Shown here piece by piece: positions 23,836-32,914 of a DNA stretch of 47,561 nt. A model generated the notes under the pieces. The model worked only from the letters and a program-made list of their open reading frames with translations, was not told the origin of the DNA and ran no database searches. The DNA is from Candidatus Melainabacteria bacterium (lineage in GTDB: Bacteria; Cyanobacteriota; Vampirovibrionia; Obscuribacterales; Obscuribacteraceae): positions 1-47,561 of the forward strand of contig JABDBL010000018.1 in NCBI GenBank assembly GCA_013288645.1, in the 5' to 3' direction. Both the position numbers and the translations under genes were made by a program. Position 1 is the stretch's first letter. Each line of letters starts with the position of its first letter.

Positions 23836-24765
23836 ATGCATTCTGCAAAACATACCTATTTTAATTTATATCTTCCGGTTCTGGTAATTATTTTATTACA
23901 GAGTTGCTCTCTTACTGAAGATCCGGGAGATAGCCTTTTAAGAAAGGCTCGGTATCTTCAAACCGAGGGACATTTTAAGCAAGCCGAAGAGGTTTATGAC
24001 AAATTATCTATGCTCTCCTTCAAAGAAAAAGATCCTTTGCAGTTGTCTATACTCCTGAACCAGGCTAGATTTTATTTGAAAACAAAGAAATTCAATAAGA
24101 CTATTGCTACTTGTGATAAGGCTACACAAATCTGCCAAGCAATTTATGGAGCAAATGACAGTCTTAATAGATCAATTTTATTCATATTGGCTTCTGCTTA
24201 TGCCGGATTAGGAGAATACGATAAAGCGCTATTGAACTATAAGAGCATACAAAAATCAGCGAGCAAATCTCTTTGCAGCAAAGATGTTGTGGAACTTTTG
24301 CCGCTGATTAAATCAGGGGATCTGGAATTTAAACGGAATAATTTGCCGGCTGCATTTCAGTATTATCTTAAAGCCTTGTCCATAGGCGCACCTGACTCCA
24401 CCGAGATGATTGCCCGATTAATAAACTATCGTCTGGCACTTTGTTCGATGGCGCTGGGCAATAAATGCTCGGCAGAAATTTTTTTTCGAAACTCCCTACC
24501 GCATGCGTTTGACCATGCAGCCCCGCGGGACATAATAGATAAATATGCACAGTTTGTGAAACAGTGTGGTAAACAGGGCAGCATAGCCCCAGCCCTAGAG
24601 GAATCCAAACTTTGGCAGGCCAAACATAAAGAATATGTTGATTGGCAATATGCTAGATGCAACCCCAGTTCCAGATGTGTATTGATGGATAAATATACCG
24701 AACAAGATTATTATCTGATCGATGGGATTAAAGATAGCTTAGCAAAAGACAATTTACTTCCTTAG
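23836..24765 (+). CDS. TPR lipoprotein, module copy 1
   Basis: A 309-residue predicted lipoprotein. Basic N-terminus, hydrophobic stretch and a lipobox LQSC put the lipidated Cys at 24; Ser at +2 is compatible with outer-membrane sorting. The mature chain begins CSLTEDP and continues with helical TPR-like pairs (HFKQAEEVYDKL, FNKTIATCDKATQICQAIYG, EYDKALLNYKSIQ). The C-terminus KHKEYVDWQYARCNPSSR is shared with copy 2. Two homologues follow GT87-like genes further down the operon. Role inferred: periplasmic or outer-membrane scaffold for the partner glycosyltransferase or its glycan product. Confidence 0.78.
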   Translation: MHSAKHTYFNLYLPVLVIILLQSCSLTEDPGDSLLRKARYLQTEGHFKQAEEVYDKLSMLSFKEKDPLQLSILLNQARFYLKTKKFNKTIATCDKATQICQAIYGANDSLNRSILFILASAYAGLGEYDKALLNYKSIQKSASKSLCSKDVVELLPLIKSGDLEFKRNNLPAAFQYYLKALSIGAPDSTEMIARLINYRLALCSMALGNKCSAEIFFRNSLPHAFDHAAPRDIIDKYAQFVKQCGKQGSIAPALEESKLWQAKHKEYVDWQYARCNPSSRCVLMDKYTEQDYYLIDGIKDSLAKDNLLP

Positions 24766-24960
24766 CCTTAATATGCTTCGCTAAATGCTCTAATTCGTTT
24801 TGCTAATGCGAACAATCAAACGGTGCAATCGACTTGTGAGCCATTGAGAACAGGAATCTGGCTTCACGGGTAGGCGACGGCTTTTGGCAGGCCAGTTTGA
24901 GTTTTATATTTGAGAAAACGAGGAATATGTTAGTATGAGTCTTGTCATGGAGTGCAGAAA

Positions 24961-26022
24961 ATGGGTTTCGCTTGGACTGGTAAAAATGTATTGGTCACCG
25001 GTGGCGCGTCTTGTATTGCCTCGACCTTGGTCGATACTTTAATTGGTCGTGGTGTTCATATTAGGGCTGTTGATAATTTGAGCAGTGGCTCGTTAGCCAA
25101 TATAAAAGCCCATCTTAATAAACAATCCTTCCAATTTATAGAAGGAGATTTGAAAGAAGGGACAGTATGCCGTGATGCAATGAAAGACATTGATATAGTC
25201 TTTCATTTAGCCGCTGATCATGGGGGGCGTGCTTATGTTGATAGGTGCCAATCAGGACCTGCTGCTAATCTATTATTAGATGGGGTCGTTTTCCGTGAGG
25301 CGGCAAAGGCTAGGGTTAAGAAGGTGGTGTTTGCTTCTTCCGGTTGTGTTTACCCAAATCAAATTCAAACGGACGTAAATGAAAAACTTTATCTGAAGGA
25401 AGAAATGGTTGGCCCGCCCTATAATGCTGACAATATGTATGGTTGGGCTAAGCTGATGGGGGAGCTGACGCTCAAAGCCTATTGCAAAGAGTTCGGGCTC
25501 AAAGGCGCCTCGTGCAGGTATTTTATCGTCTATGGTCCCAGAGCAAAAGAGGATCTTTCAATCATGGCCATGATAGCCAAAGCTTTCATTCGTCAAGATC
25601 CGTTTGAAGTCTGGGGCGATGGCGAACAACTACGGAATTGGACTTATGTGCAAGATATTGTTGATGGCACGATATTGGCGGCCGAAAAAATTGACGACGG
25701 TACAGCAATCAATATCGGAACCACAGAACGATTAAGGGTGATTGACGCTGTGCAAATGATTACCGAACATTTCAACTATAAGCCGCAAATAGCAAAGAAG
25801 CTTGATATGCCAATTGGTCCAGTAAATCGCATAGCAGACAATTCATTGGCTGCGAAATTGTTAGGCTGGAAACCGCAATTTACTCTAAAAGAAGGGCTGA
25901 AGCCTACCATTGACTGGTACCGAATTAATAAAAAGGTGGAAGAGGTTAAAAAGTTAATTGATTCTGGCGGCCTGCTTAATCCACAAACTAGCAGGCAAGA
26001 CAAAGAGAAAATTTCGGTTTGA
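24961..26022 (+). CDS. NAD-dependent sugar-nucleotide epimerase (GDP-mannose 3,5-epimerase-like)
   Basis: A 353-residue extended short-chain dehydrogenase. The cofactor loop reads TGGASCIAS in place of the usual TGGAGFIGS, with two glycines changed. The loop LAADHGGRAYVDR and the Cys-containing SSGCVYP resemble GDP-mannose 3,5-epimerases, where that Cys is catalytic, and YGWAK supplies the Tyr/Lys pair. C-terminal GDGEQLRNWTYVQDI is the substrate-side strand. The ATG at 24961 follows GGAG by 8 bases; a GTG at 24952 adds three residues. The sugar substrate is unknown. It sits between modules 1 and 2 of the GT87/TPR array, so it may make the sugar that one of them uses. Confidence 0.75.
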   Translation: MGFAWTGKNVLVTGGASCIASTLVDTLIGRGVHIRAVDNLSSGSLANIKAHLNKQSFQFIEGDLKEGTVCRDAMKDIDIVFHLAADHGGRAYVDRCQSGPAANLLLDGVVFREAAKARVKKVVFASSGCVYPNQIQTDVNEKLYLKEEMVGPPYNADNMYGWAKLMGELTLKAYCKEFGLKGASCRYFIVYGPRAKEDLSIMAMIAKAFIRQDPFEVWGDGEQLRNWTYVQDIVDGTILAAEKIDDGTAINIGTTERLRVIDAVQMITEHFNYKPQIAKKLDMPIGPVNRIADNSLAAKLLGWKPQFTLKEGLKPTIDWYRINKKVEEVKKLIDSGGLLNPQTSRQDKEKISV

Positions 26023-26024
26023 CT

Positions 26025-27389
26025 ATGAAAGCCAATCGCAGTCTTGTTCTTAGCTGTGTTCGCATTATAGCCTTTTGTTTCATATTCTGCCAATTCTTTA
26101 CGATGTCTGGGGATCATTGGCGTTATTTTACTCAGGATGTACATCCCACAGCCCGTTCCGGTCTTTATTTTGCCATACCAATGGCTTCAACCGGCGAAGC
26201 TTATATACTCGACTTCACCACATTTTATGCCGCTGGGTTACTGAATAAGCAAAGGATAGAGAAAAATTTATCCATTGATATTTATGATCCCTTTTTATTT
26301 ACTCAAGCAATAGAGCGCGTTGCAGCCCCGATAAAGGCACAAGGGACATTTTGCCTCCAATACCCTCCCATATTTTTTGCTCTGGTTACACCGCTGGCAT
26401 ATTTTAATGCATACACAGCCTGGCGCATATGGATTTTTGCCTCGGCTCTCTTCCTAACCATAGCTTATCTATTTACAGCTTACGACTTACTTAAAAATAG
26501 GCCACTGCTTTTATGCGGTCTTTTTATTACCCTAACCAATTTTCCTGCAGCAGACCTCCTCTGCCTGGGACAGATGAGCGGTATCGAATTGGCATTTATA
26601 GCTCTATCATTTCGGCTTCTCATTGACAAAAAATACTTTTCAGCCGGCTTAGTAGCAGCAGGCGCCCTGCTGAAATTACATCAGTCTTTGATAATTCTGT
26701 TACCGGGCTTCTGCACAGGGAAGAAAGACTTTTTGCGTGGATTCCTGTTGATGACTGTAATGCAATTTTTATTATCAGTACCAGTTGTCGGTTATTACAA
26801 CATAACGAATTTCATCAGGACAAATTATATGTCTGAAATAGCGCATACCTATGGTGATATGAACGATGTTTGGTGGTATCAAACTTTTCGAGGCATGCTG
26901 AAATGTTTACCTTGGTTCATTTCGAGTGCGGATGCCATCGGCTGGGCCACTTATCTTTTGGTAATTGCCTTTGCAGTAATATTATGGCTAAAAGTATTTC
27001 CTCTTCTGCAAAAAAAAAGCGGTTGCGCAATCCAGCTATTGGGCTCAGTTTCTATGATTGCACTTATAGTCTTTAGCCCGCATGGTTACTGGTACGATCA
27101 AATACTTTATATGCTTCCTTGCTTGTGGCTTTATATCTGGAGTACCACGGATGAGTTTAAATACACCCTGGCACAATCAATAATCCGTTTAATTATTTCA
27201 ATTACAGTCTTGTACGTGCCGCTATTTCAATGGGAAAATGTTTTGAGACGGGTTGTTTTTGACACCACTATTATGTGGGACCAAATAAGACTGTTTAGTA
27301 TGGGATTGGTTTTATTAGGCTGCGCAATAACAGCAGTCGTCTTAGAATTTAAAACGCAACGCGAGCCGATTGTATCTTTAATAGAGTGA
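26025..27389 (+). CDS. GT87/DUF2029-like membrane glycosyltransferase, copy 2
   Basis: A 454-residue paralogue of the protein at 22473. It has the same order of motifs: Asp in DFTTFYAAGLLNKQRIEKNL, QYPPIFFALVTPLAYF, TAWRIWIF, RPLLLCGLFI, LLKLHQSLIILLPGF and GKKDFLRGF, with about ten membrane helices. Shared phrases such as RPLLLCGLFI and GKKDFLRGF make it closer to copy 1 than to copy 3. The start ATG lies 2 bases after the epimerase stop; an in-frame TTG at 26019 would overlap that stop. It is followed after 28 bases by the second TPR lipoprotein. Probably adds a different sugar from copy 1; inference. Confidence 0.78.
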   Translation: MKANRSLVLSCVRIIAFCFIFCQFFTMSGDHWRYFTQDVHPTARSGLYFAIPMASTGEAYILDFTTFYAAGLLNKQRIEKNLSIDIYDPFLFTQAIERVAAPIKAQGTFCLQYPPIFFALVTPLAYFNAYTAWRIWIFASALFLTIAYLFTAYDLLKNRPLLLCGLFITLTNFPAADLLCLGQMSGIELAFIALSFRLLIDKKYFSAGLVAAGALLKLHQSLIILLPGFCTGKKDFLRGFLLMTVMQFLLSVPVVGYYNITNFIRTNYMSEIAHTYGDMNDVWWYQTFRGMLKCLPWFISSADAIGWATYLLVIAFAVILWLKVFPLLQKKSGCAIQLLGSVSMIALIVFSPHGYWYDQILYMLPCLWLYIWSTTDEFKYTLAQSIIRLIISITVLYVPLFQWENVLRRVVFDTTIMWDQIRLFSMGLVLLGCAITAVVLEFKTQREPIVSLIE

Positions 27390-27417
27390 GTATCTAACCA
27401 AGCAGTGAATCGATTAA

Positions 27418-28374
27418 ATGATGATGAAATCAAAAATGCAATATGGCTACTTTATTCTTTTAGTGCTCTTGATGCAGGGCTGTTCCATCACTGAGGATCC
27501 TCGAGACAAGCTCTTGCGCACCGCGATAGATCTGGAGTACGAAAAAAAGTGTGCTGAAGCAGAAAAGGTATACAAAGAAGTTGAGACTGTGAATACAGAG
27601 CCCGACTTAATGCAATTATCTATTCTTTTGAATGAAGCCAGGTTTTATCTTAGAACTAAAAACTATGCTCAGGCCATCGTGATCAGCAAAAAGGGGCTCC
27701 AGATTTGCCAAATGGTATGCGGTACAACCGATATGCTCAATTGCTCGTTTTTGTTTGTATTAGCCTCGGCATACGACAATTTAAAAGACTACAACAACGC
27801 GATAGCCACCTATAAACAGATCATTATTTTCGGCCCTTATTCCCCTTGCAGCAATGATCTTGTTACTCTCTTGCCAGTAATCAAACTTGGCGACATTGAA
27901 TTCAAAGAAGGGCATCAGCAAAATGCGCTGATGTACTATAAGGAGGCTTACGAATTGGGAAAATTATCGGATGCGATGATGCGAGTCATTAGTTACAGGC
28001 TTGCCCTTTGTAATATTTCTCTGAAGCGCTATTCTGCAGCAGATTCTCAATTCAATATAGCTTTGCCACACGAGGCTCAAGATTCGGCACCAAAAGATAT
28101 ATATATACAATATGCTAAATTCTTAGCAATGTATGGCAAGATGGCAAGCGCTGGTCGTGCACTCAGTCAATCTCCTGTATGGTATGCGAAGCACAAAGAA
28201 TATGTGGACTGGTATAATCTCCGGACTAATCCCGGTTCTCGCTGTAGGTTGATTGATATTTATACTGCCAGTGATTACGAGCTTGTGGAAGCAATGCAGA
28301 AAAATCTCATTCCGGTTGATGTTCCGCACTTAAAGATGCGGTCCAAATATGCGAAGAAGGCAAAGTCCAGTTGA
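27418..28374 (+). CDS. TPR lipoprotein, module copy 2
   Basis: A 318-residue predicted lipoprotein homologous to the one at 23836. The lipobox is LMQGC with Cys22; the mature end CSITEDPRD nearly equals that of copy 1. Helical repeats follow (CAEAEKVYKEVE, YAQAIVISKKGLQICQMV, YNNAIATYKQI). The C-terminus has KHKEYVDWYNLRTNPGSRC as in copy 1. The start has three ATG codons in a row. As with its partner glycosyltransferase, it is closer to copy 1 than to copy 3, so the pair seems to have duplicated as a unit. Confidence 0.78.
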   Translation: MMMKSKMQYGYFILLVLLMQGCSITEDPRDKLLRTAIDLEYEKKCAEAEKVYKEVETVNTEPDLMQLSILLNEARFYLRTKNYAQAIVISKKGLQICQMVCGTTDMLNCSFLFVLASAYDNLKDYNNAIATYKQIIIFGPYSPCSNDLVTLLPVIKLGDIEFKEGHQQNALMYYKEAYELGKLSDAMMRVISYRLALCNISLKRYSAADSQFNIALPHEAQDSAPKDIYIQYAKFLAMYGKMASAGRALSQSPVWYAKHKEYVDWYNLRTNPGSRCRLIDIYTASDYELVEAMQKNLIPVDVPHLKMRSKYAKKAKSS

Positions 28375-28431
28375 GTTTTATTGTGGAATTGTTATTATTT
28401 GTTGATTGCAATTGAGTGGAATGCAAATTAA

Positions 28432-29142
28432 ATGAAAGCAGCACCGGATGAGGCAATAGTATTGGCTGGCGGCCGCGGTGAAAGGCTGCGTCCCTTTACT
28501 TATGATCGTCCTAAGCCAATGGTAGAAGTAGGCGATCAGCCGCTTCTGCTTTATACATTACGCTGGTTGAAGTCATCTGGTGTTGAAAGGGTTATTATTG
28601 CCTGCAATTACAAACATGATGCTATATCTGACTATTTCGGTGACGGTGACAACTTAGGCTTAAATATTTCGTATTCCATTGAGGAAAAGTCATTGGGCCG
28701 CGGTGGCGCCATAAAACTAGCGAGTGGTCATTTAAAAGATTTATCCTCAAGCATACTTGTAATCAACGGAGACGTGGTTACAAATCTGCCTTTATCTGAT
28801 CTATCTAGCTACCACAATAATAGAAAGGCAAACATTACTATTGTTTGCGTGCCTCTGCGTAGTCCCTATGGGATTGTGGAAATAGATCAAAATGGCCTGG
28901 CAACAGGATTTCGTGAAAAGCCTGTTCTCGATCACTGGATAAATGCTGGTATTTATCTAATTAATGGAGCACTGTTTGACTCTTTCCCGCCCTACGGCGA
29001 ACATGAAGAAACCTTATTTCCCACTTTAGCTGCAAAAAAAGAACTGCACGCTTATAAATTTAACGGCTTTTGGCGCACAGTTGATACAGGCAAAGATCTA
29101 GAAGAACTCAACAAAGAAGACATACTTTCGAATTGGGTTTGA
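28432..29142 (+). CDS. Sugar-1-phosphate nucleotidyltransferase
   Basis: A 236-residue NDP-sugar pyrophosphorylase (mannose-1-phosphate guanylyltransferase/RmlA-like fold). It shows the nucleotide loop VLAGGRGERLRPFTYDRPKP with the activating Lys, the metal Asp in VINGDVV, and FREKP with the sugar-phosphate Lys. INAGIYLI and the C-terminal WRTVDTGKDL complete the fold. It makes an activated sugar for the cluster; base and sugar cannot be fixed from motifs. It lies between modules 2 and 3 and 9 bases before the third GT87-like gene. A second nucleotidyltransferase (36181) resembles HddC more. Confidence 0.85.
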   Translation: MKAAPDEAIVLAGGRGERLRPFTYDRPKPMVEVGDQPLLLYTLRWLKSSGVERVIIACNYKHDAISDYFGDGDNLGLNISYSIEEKSLGRGGAIKLASGHLKDLSSSILVINGDVVTNLPLSDLSSYHNNRKANITIVCVPLRSPYGIVEIDQNGLATGFREKPVLDHWINAGIYLINGALFDSFPPYGEHEETLFPTLAAKKELHAYKFNGFWRTVDTGKDLEELNKEDILSNWV

Positions 29143-29151
29143 GGAGCGGCA

Positions 29152-30522
29152 TTGGGCACAACGATAAATCTTGATCGCGTCAGGCTTTTCAATTACTTAC
29201 GGTTGATCTTATTTGCAAGCGTATTAATATACTATTTTCGGCCCATTGCTGATCTCTTCTATAACTTCGATAGGGCAGTCATTCCTCTTGCTAAAAACCA
29301 TTTTCATTTTGTTCGGCCAGTTGGGGTGATGGGTGAATCTGATGTATGCGATTTTACTACCTTTTACGCTAGCGGATTGCTCAATAGAGAAAGGCTGACT
29401 AAATATCACAATATAGACGTATACGATGCGATTTTGCTCACACAGACTGTTGACAGACTTATTGCTCCCATGCGAACTATAGAAGTTTATTCTATTCAAT
29501 ATCCGCCGATGCTTTTTGCTCTAACAACACCTCTAAGTTATTTTGACTTGTACACGGCTTGGCGAATATGGTTCTTTGCTTCGGCGATCTGCTTAGCTAT
29601 TGCCTTTTTATGCATTGCTTCCAGCGCCTTACAAACGAGGCCATTACTACTAAGTGGACTTTTTATATGCTTCGCGAATGTGGCAGTAATTCAGGATCTT
29701 ATTGTTGGGCAGACTACAACCTTTGAAGCAGCAATAATAGCTATATCCTTGAGGCTGTTAATAAATAGAAATTACTTTTTGGCTGGACTGATAGCTGGAA
29801 CCTCATTTTTTAAATTGCAGCAAGCTCTTATTATTTTGATTCCTGGATTTTGTTTAGGCAGAAGCAAATTTTTTTACGGCTGTTTTTTATCGGTTATTTT
29901 TGAAGGTTTGTTGTCCACTTACATAGTTGGTTACAATAATGTGCTTAATTTTATAGAAACTAACTATCTATCCGAAATAACGCATTCTTATGTTGGACTA
30001 AACGAAATTTGTTCTATGGCAAATTTCCGAGCTATGTTGCACAGTTTGCCTGGTGATATCTCGCATGCAAGTACAATATCAGCACTGGTCTATATTCTTT
30101 GCTGTATCGCCTCAATATGGCTATGGGTAAAGCTTTATCCTGCTTTGCAGAAAGTTAGTGGCCAAGCCTTTGAATTGATAGCTTCAGTCAGCACCATTGC
30201 ACTTGTTTACTTTAGCATGCATGGCTATTTGTATGATTATTTACTTATGATCGTTCCCGCTCTCTGGTTGTACATATGGAGCACCACCGATGATAACCGC
30301 TACACAACATGGCAATCTATTATTAGACTCCTAATCGCCCTGCTAACTTTTGCACTACCATTTTTAATTTTGACAAATGTAGATTTAATGCATGCCGAAA
30401 GTACTGATGTGGGATATGAATTAAGATTTTTCTTTGGCACTATTATTTTTCTTTTTTTTGCAATAGCGGCGATATTTATAGAGTTTAAACAAGATAAGCG
30501 CAAAGCTTTGGTTTCGAAGTAA
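29152..30522 (+). CDS. GT87/DUF2029-like membrane glycosyltransferase, copy 3
   Basis: A 456-residue paralogue of the proteins at 22473 and 26025. Motifs in order: DFTTFYASGLLNRERL (Asp67), YDAILLTQTVDRLIAPM, QYPPMLFALTTPLSYF, TAWRIWFFASAI, LIAGTSFFKLQQALIILIPG. The basic loop differs from the other copies (GRSKFFYG versus GKKDFLRG). The start is a TTG at 29152, well supported by GAGGAG five bases upstream. It is followed after 6 bases by the third TPR lipoprotein. The most diverged of the three copies. Confidence 0.78.
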   Translation: MGTTINLDRVRLFNYLRLILFASVLIYYFRPIADLFYNFDRAVIPLAKNHFHFVRPVGVMGESDVCDFTTFYASGLLNRERLTKYHNIDVYDAILLTQTVDRLIAPMRTIEVYSIQYPPMLFALTTPLSYFDLYTAWRIWFFASAICLAIAFLCIASSALQTRPLLLSGLFICFANVAVIQDLIVGQTTTFEAAIIAISLRLLINRNYFLAGLIAGTSFFKLQQALIILIPGFCLGRSKFFYGCFLSVIFEGLLSTYIVGYNNVLNFIETNYLSEITHSYVGLNEICSMANFRAMLHSLPGDISHASTISALVYILCCIASIWLWVKLYPALQKVSGQAFELIASVSTIALVYFSMHGYLYDYLLMIVPALWLYIWSTTDDNRYTTWQSIIRLLIALLTFALPFLILTNVDLMHAESTDVGYELRFFFGTIIFLFFAIAAIFIEFKQDKRKALVSK

Positions 30523-30528
30523 TAGAAG

Positions 30529-31479
30529 ATGCTTTTCTCAAAACATTTTTCCATACAATCAAAGATTCTGCTTACCGCAATTATTGCTATGCAAGGTTGT
30601 ACTGTTTCAGAAGATTCCACGCATACTCTCTTGAGAGAAGCTCGTGACCTTGAATGCCTGGGTGACTTTAAACAAGCGGAAGAGACTTTAAAAAATATTC
30701 CTGTTCTAGATGATAAAGAATCTAGCCCCCTGCAGCTTGCTGCTTTGATGAATATGGGCACATTTTATTTAAGAATAAAGGATTATTCAAAAGCAATAAT
30801 TATTTGTGATAAGGCGCTAAGAGCTTGTAATGAAGTATATGGTCCAAATGATGAACTTAAAGCATCAATTTTGTTCATGCAAGCCTCTGCCTATGAAGGA
30901 CTTAAAGACTATGATAAAGCCAAATCAATTTATAATTCACTGCTTTTACTTGCCCAGCAGCATCCGCAGGCAAAGGAAATTAGAAGTCTGCTGCCTTTAG
31001 TCAGGCTAGGAGATATTGAGTTCAGGAAAAATAACTACCAGCAAGCCCTTAAGCTTTATTACAAAGCGTCTATGATAACGTTATTACCCTATCCTCTCTA
31101 TAGAATTTTAAACTATCGACTGGCCGTCTGTTCAGTAGCTTTGGGGCGTACTTCAGGATCGGAATCTTATTTCAAAAATAGCTTGCCGCTGGAACATCGA
31201 GCAGCTGGTCCTGCTGAGTTATTTGATCAATACGCACAATTACTTAAGAAAAACTACAAATACGGCAGCGCAGCAAGGGTACTCAATCAAAAGGCAGATT
31301 GGGAATATCGGCGTCAAAAATATTTAGGTTGGCTATCTACGAGAGTTGCAGCACCTTTACGATTCAATTTACTGGATAAATGTACTGAAAAAGATTTCTT
31401 GGATTATATGGAGCATGCAAAGAAATCTCAAGAATTTGACAAAATTATGCAGATACCCAGCAAAGTTGATATCAATTAA
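30529..31479 (+). CDS. TPR lipoprotein, module copy 3
   Basis: A 316-residue predicted lipoprotein homologous to those at 23836 and 27418. The lipobox is AMQGC with Cys24, and the mature end CTVSEDS parallels C-S-x-T-E-D-P. Repeats include DFKQAEETLKNI, YSKAIIICDKALRACNEVYG and YDKAKSIYNSLL. The C-terminus (YLGWLSTRVAAPLRFNLLDK) keeps the position but not the NPxSRC wording of copies 1 and 2. It probably works with the GT87-like copy 3 just upstream. Confidence 0.78.
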   Translation: MLFSKHFSIQSKILLTAIIAMQGCTVSEDSTHTLLREARDLECLGDFKQAEETLKNIPVLDDKESSPLQLAALMNMGTFYLRIKDYSKAIIICDKALRACNEVYGPNDELKASILFMQASAYEGLKDYDKAKSIYNSLLLLAQQHPQAKEIRSLLPLVRLGDIEFRKNNYQQALKLYYKASMITLLPYPLYRILNYRLAVCSVALGRTSGSESYFKNSLPLEHRAAGPAELFDQYAQLLKKNYKYGSAARVLNQKADWEYRRQKYLGWLSTRVAAPLRFNLLDKCTEKDFLDYMEHAKKSQEFDKIMQIPSKVDIN

Positions 31480-31496
31480 ATGGAGAAATTTAGCCT

Positions 31497-32216
31497 GTGC
31501 AAGAAATAAACGATAACTGTATCTCTGTAGTTATGATAACGCTCAACGAAGAGGCGGCTATCGCTAAAGTGGTAAACGATATACGCAAATTTAGTCCACA
31601 AGCAGAAATAGTGATTGTGGATAGCAGTAAAGATAGAACTGCAGATATTGCCAGTGAATTAGGCTGCAAAGTCGTTAAGCAATTTCCTGCCAAAGGATAT
31701 GGACCTGCTATGCATCAAGCACTTACTAGCGCAAGCAGGGATTATGTAATTACTATGGATTGCGACGATACATATCCTGTGGAAGCCATTAACGTACTGG
31801 TCGATAAAATATGTGAAGGATACGATTTAGTTAGTGCTTCTAGGTTAGGCAAACGTCCTCAAAATATGCCATTAGCAAATTACGTGGCTAACTGGTTCTT
31901 CGCTTTGTCTGCTCGCATCATTTGCGGTGTTCAGTCCAGTGATGTGCATACAGGAATGCGCATTTACAAAAAATCGCTAGTAGAAAAATTCCCTTATCAG
32001 CCTCAAGGATTAGCTCTTCCTGTAGAATTGCAAGTTGGGCCTGCTAGTCTGGGTTACAAATGTACTGAAATATTTATTGATTACCGTCCGCGTATCGGAG
32101 AAAGCAAATTACAGCGTTTTGCTTCAACAGTTTGGACGTTTAAACGTATATGGCGCTGGAGACGATTTTTTAATGCAGAAAGATCCAAGCTAGCTAAACA
32201 ATTGTCACAAGCCTAG
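31497..32216 (+). CDS. Family 2 glycosyltransferase (DPM1-like)
   Basis: A 239-residue GT2 enzyme like dolichol-phosphate mannose synthases. Visible motifs: ISVVMITLNEEAAI, IVIVDSSKDRTADIA, GYGPAMHQAL, the metal motif MDCDDTYPVE, and VHTGMRIYKKS. The C-terminal region has basic residues and no strong membrane helix. It probably charges a polyprenyl phosphate with a sugar, the donor that GT-C enzymes such as the GT87-like proteins use. GTG start at 31497 with GGAGAA nine bases upstream. It follows the third module after 17 bases. Confidence 0.82.
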   Translation: MQEINDNCISVVMITLNEEAAIAKVVNDIRKFSPQAEIVIVDSSKDRTADIASELGCKVVKQFPAKGYGPAMHQALTSASRDYVITMDCDDTYPVEAINVLVDKICEGYDLVSASRLGKRPQNMPLANYVANWFFALSARIICGVQSSDVHTGMRIYKKSLVEKFPYQPQGLALPVELQVGPASLGYKCTEIFIDYRPRIGESKLQRFASTVWTFKRIWRWRRFFNAERSKLAKQLSQA

Positions 32217-32311
32217 AAGATAATAAACGAGGGGGACCGTAAGTACCATTTTGTAATAGATAAGCTTAGTGATATGCTGGAGATTATTGGACATTCTTTC
32301 GGTTGACAACT

Positions 32312-32914
32312 ATGACGTTTAGCGCGGAATTTATAGAAAAGTGTACCTCAGTTCTAAATAAGCTTGATCAAGAAGCATTAGAGCGTGCGGCAAATAGATT
32401 AGCTAATCTAAGGACAGCCGGTGGACGATTATTTATTATTGGCTCAGGAGGCGGAGCTGGGCACGCTTCTCATGCCACATGCGACTTTCGTAAATTGTGT
32501 GCTATCGAGGCTTACGCTCCCTATGACAATGTTTCCGAACTTACGGCACGAGTCAATGATGAAGGGTGGGATACTACATTAGTAAATTGGCTGCGCGTTA
32601 GCCGTTTAAATAGCAAAGACGGCTTACTTGTATTTTCAGTGGGTGGTGGCAGTAGCGAAAAAAATGTCAGTATGAATCTTGTTAATGCAGTATCTTATGC
32701 CAAAGATATTAATGCCACCGTACTTGGTATCGTAGGCAAAGATGGAGGACAAGTTGGAAAAGTGGCAGATGTAACAATTGTTATTCCAAATCTATTTCCG
32801 CATTTGGTTACGCCTCTTGTCGAAGGACTGCAAGCTGTAGTCTGGCACCTACTTGTGTCACATCCAAGTCTGCAAGTTAATCCTGCAAAATGGGAAGGAC
32901 TGGGAATTAAATGA
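32312..32914 (+). CDS. SIS-domain isomerase, GmhA-like
   Basis: A 200-residue SIS protein of the GmhA/DiaA group. LFIIGSGGGAGHASHATCDF is the phosphosugar loop, then VFSVGGGSSEKNVSMN, and GIVGKDGGQVGKVAD. In heptose pathways the GmhA enzyme turns sedoheptulose 7-phosphate into D-glycero-D-manno-heptose 7-phosphate. The ATGA overlap with the HddA-like kinase gene, the next pathway step, supports that role. ATG 32312 is the likely start; a TTG at 32303 adds three residues. Confidence 0.8.
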   Translation: MTFSAEFIEKCTSVLNKLDQEALERAANRLANLRTAGGRLFIIGSGGGAGHASHATCDFRKLCAIEAYAPYDNVSELTARVNDEGWDTTLVNWLRVSRLNSKDGLLVFSVGGGSSEKNVSMNLVNAVSYAKDINATVLGIVGKDGGQVGKVADVTIVIPNLFPHLVTPLVEGLQAVVWHLLVSHPSLQVNPAKWEGLGIK

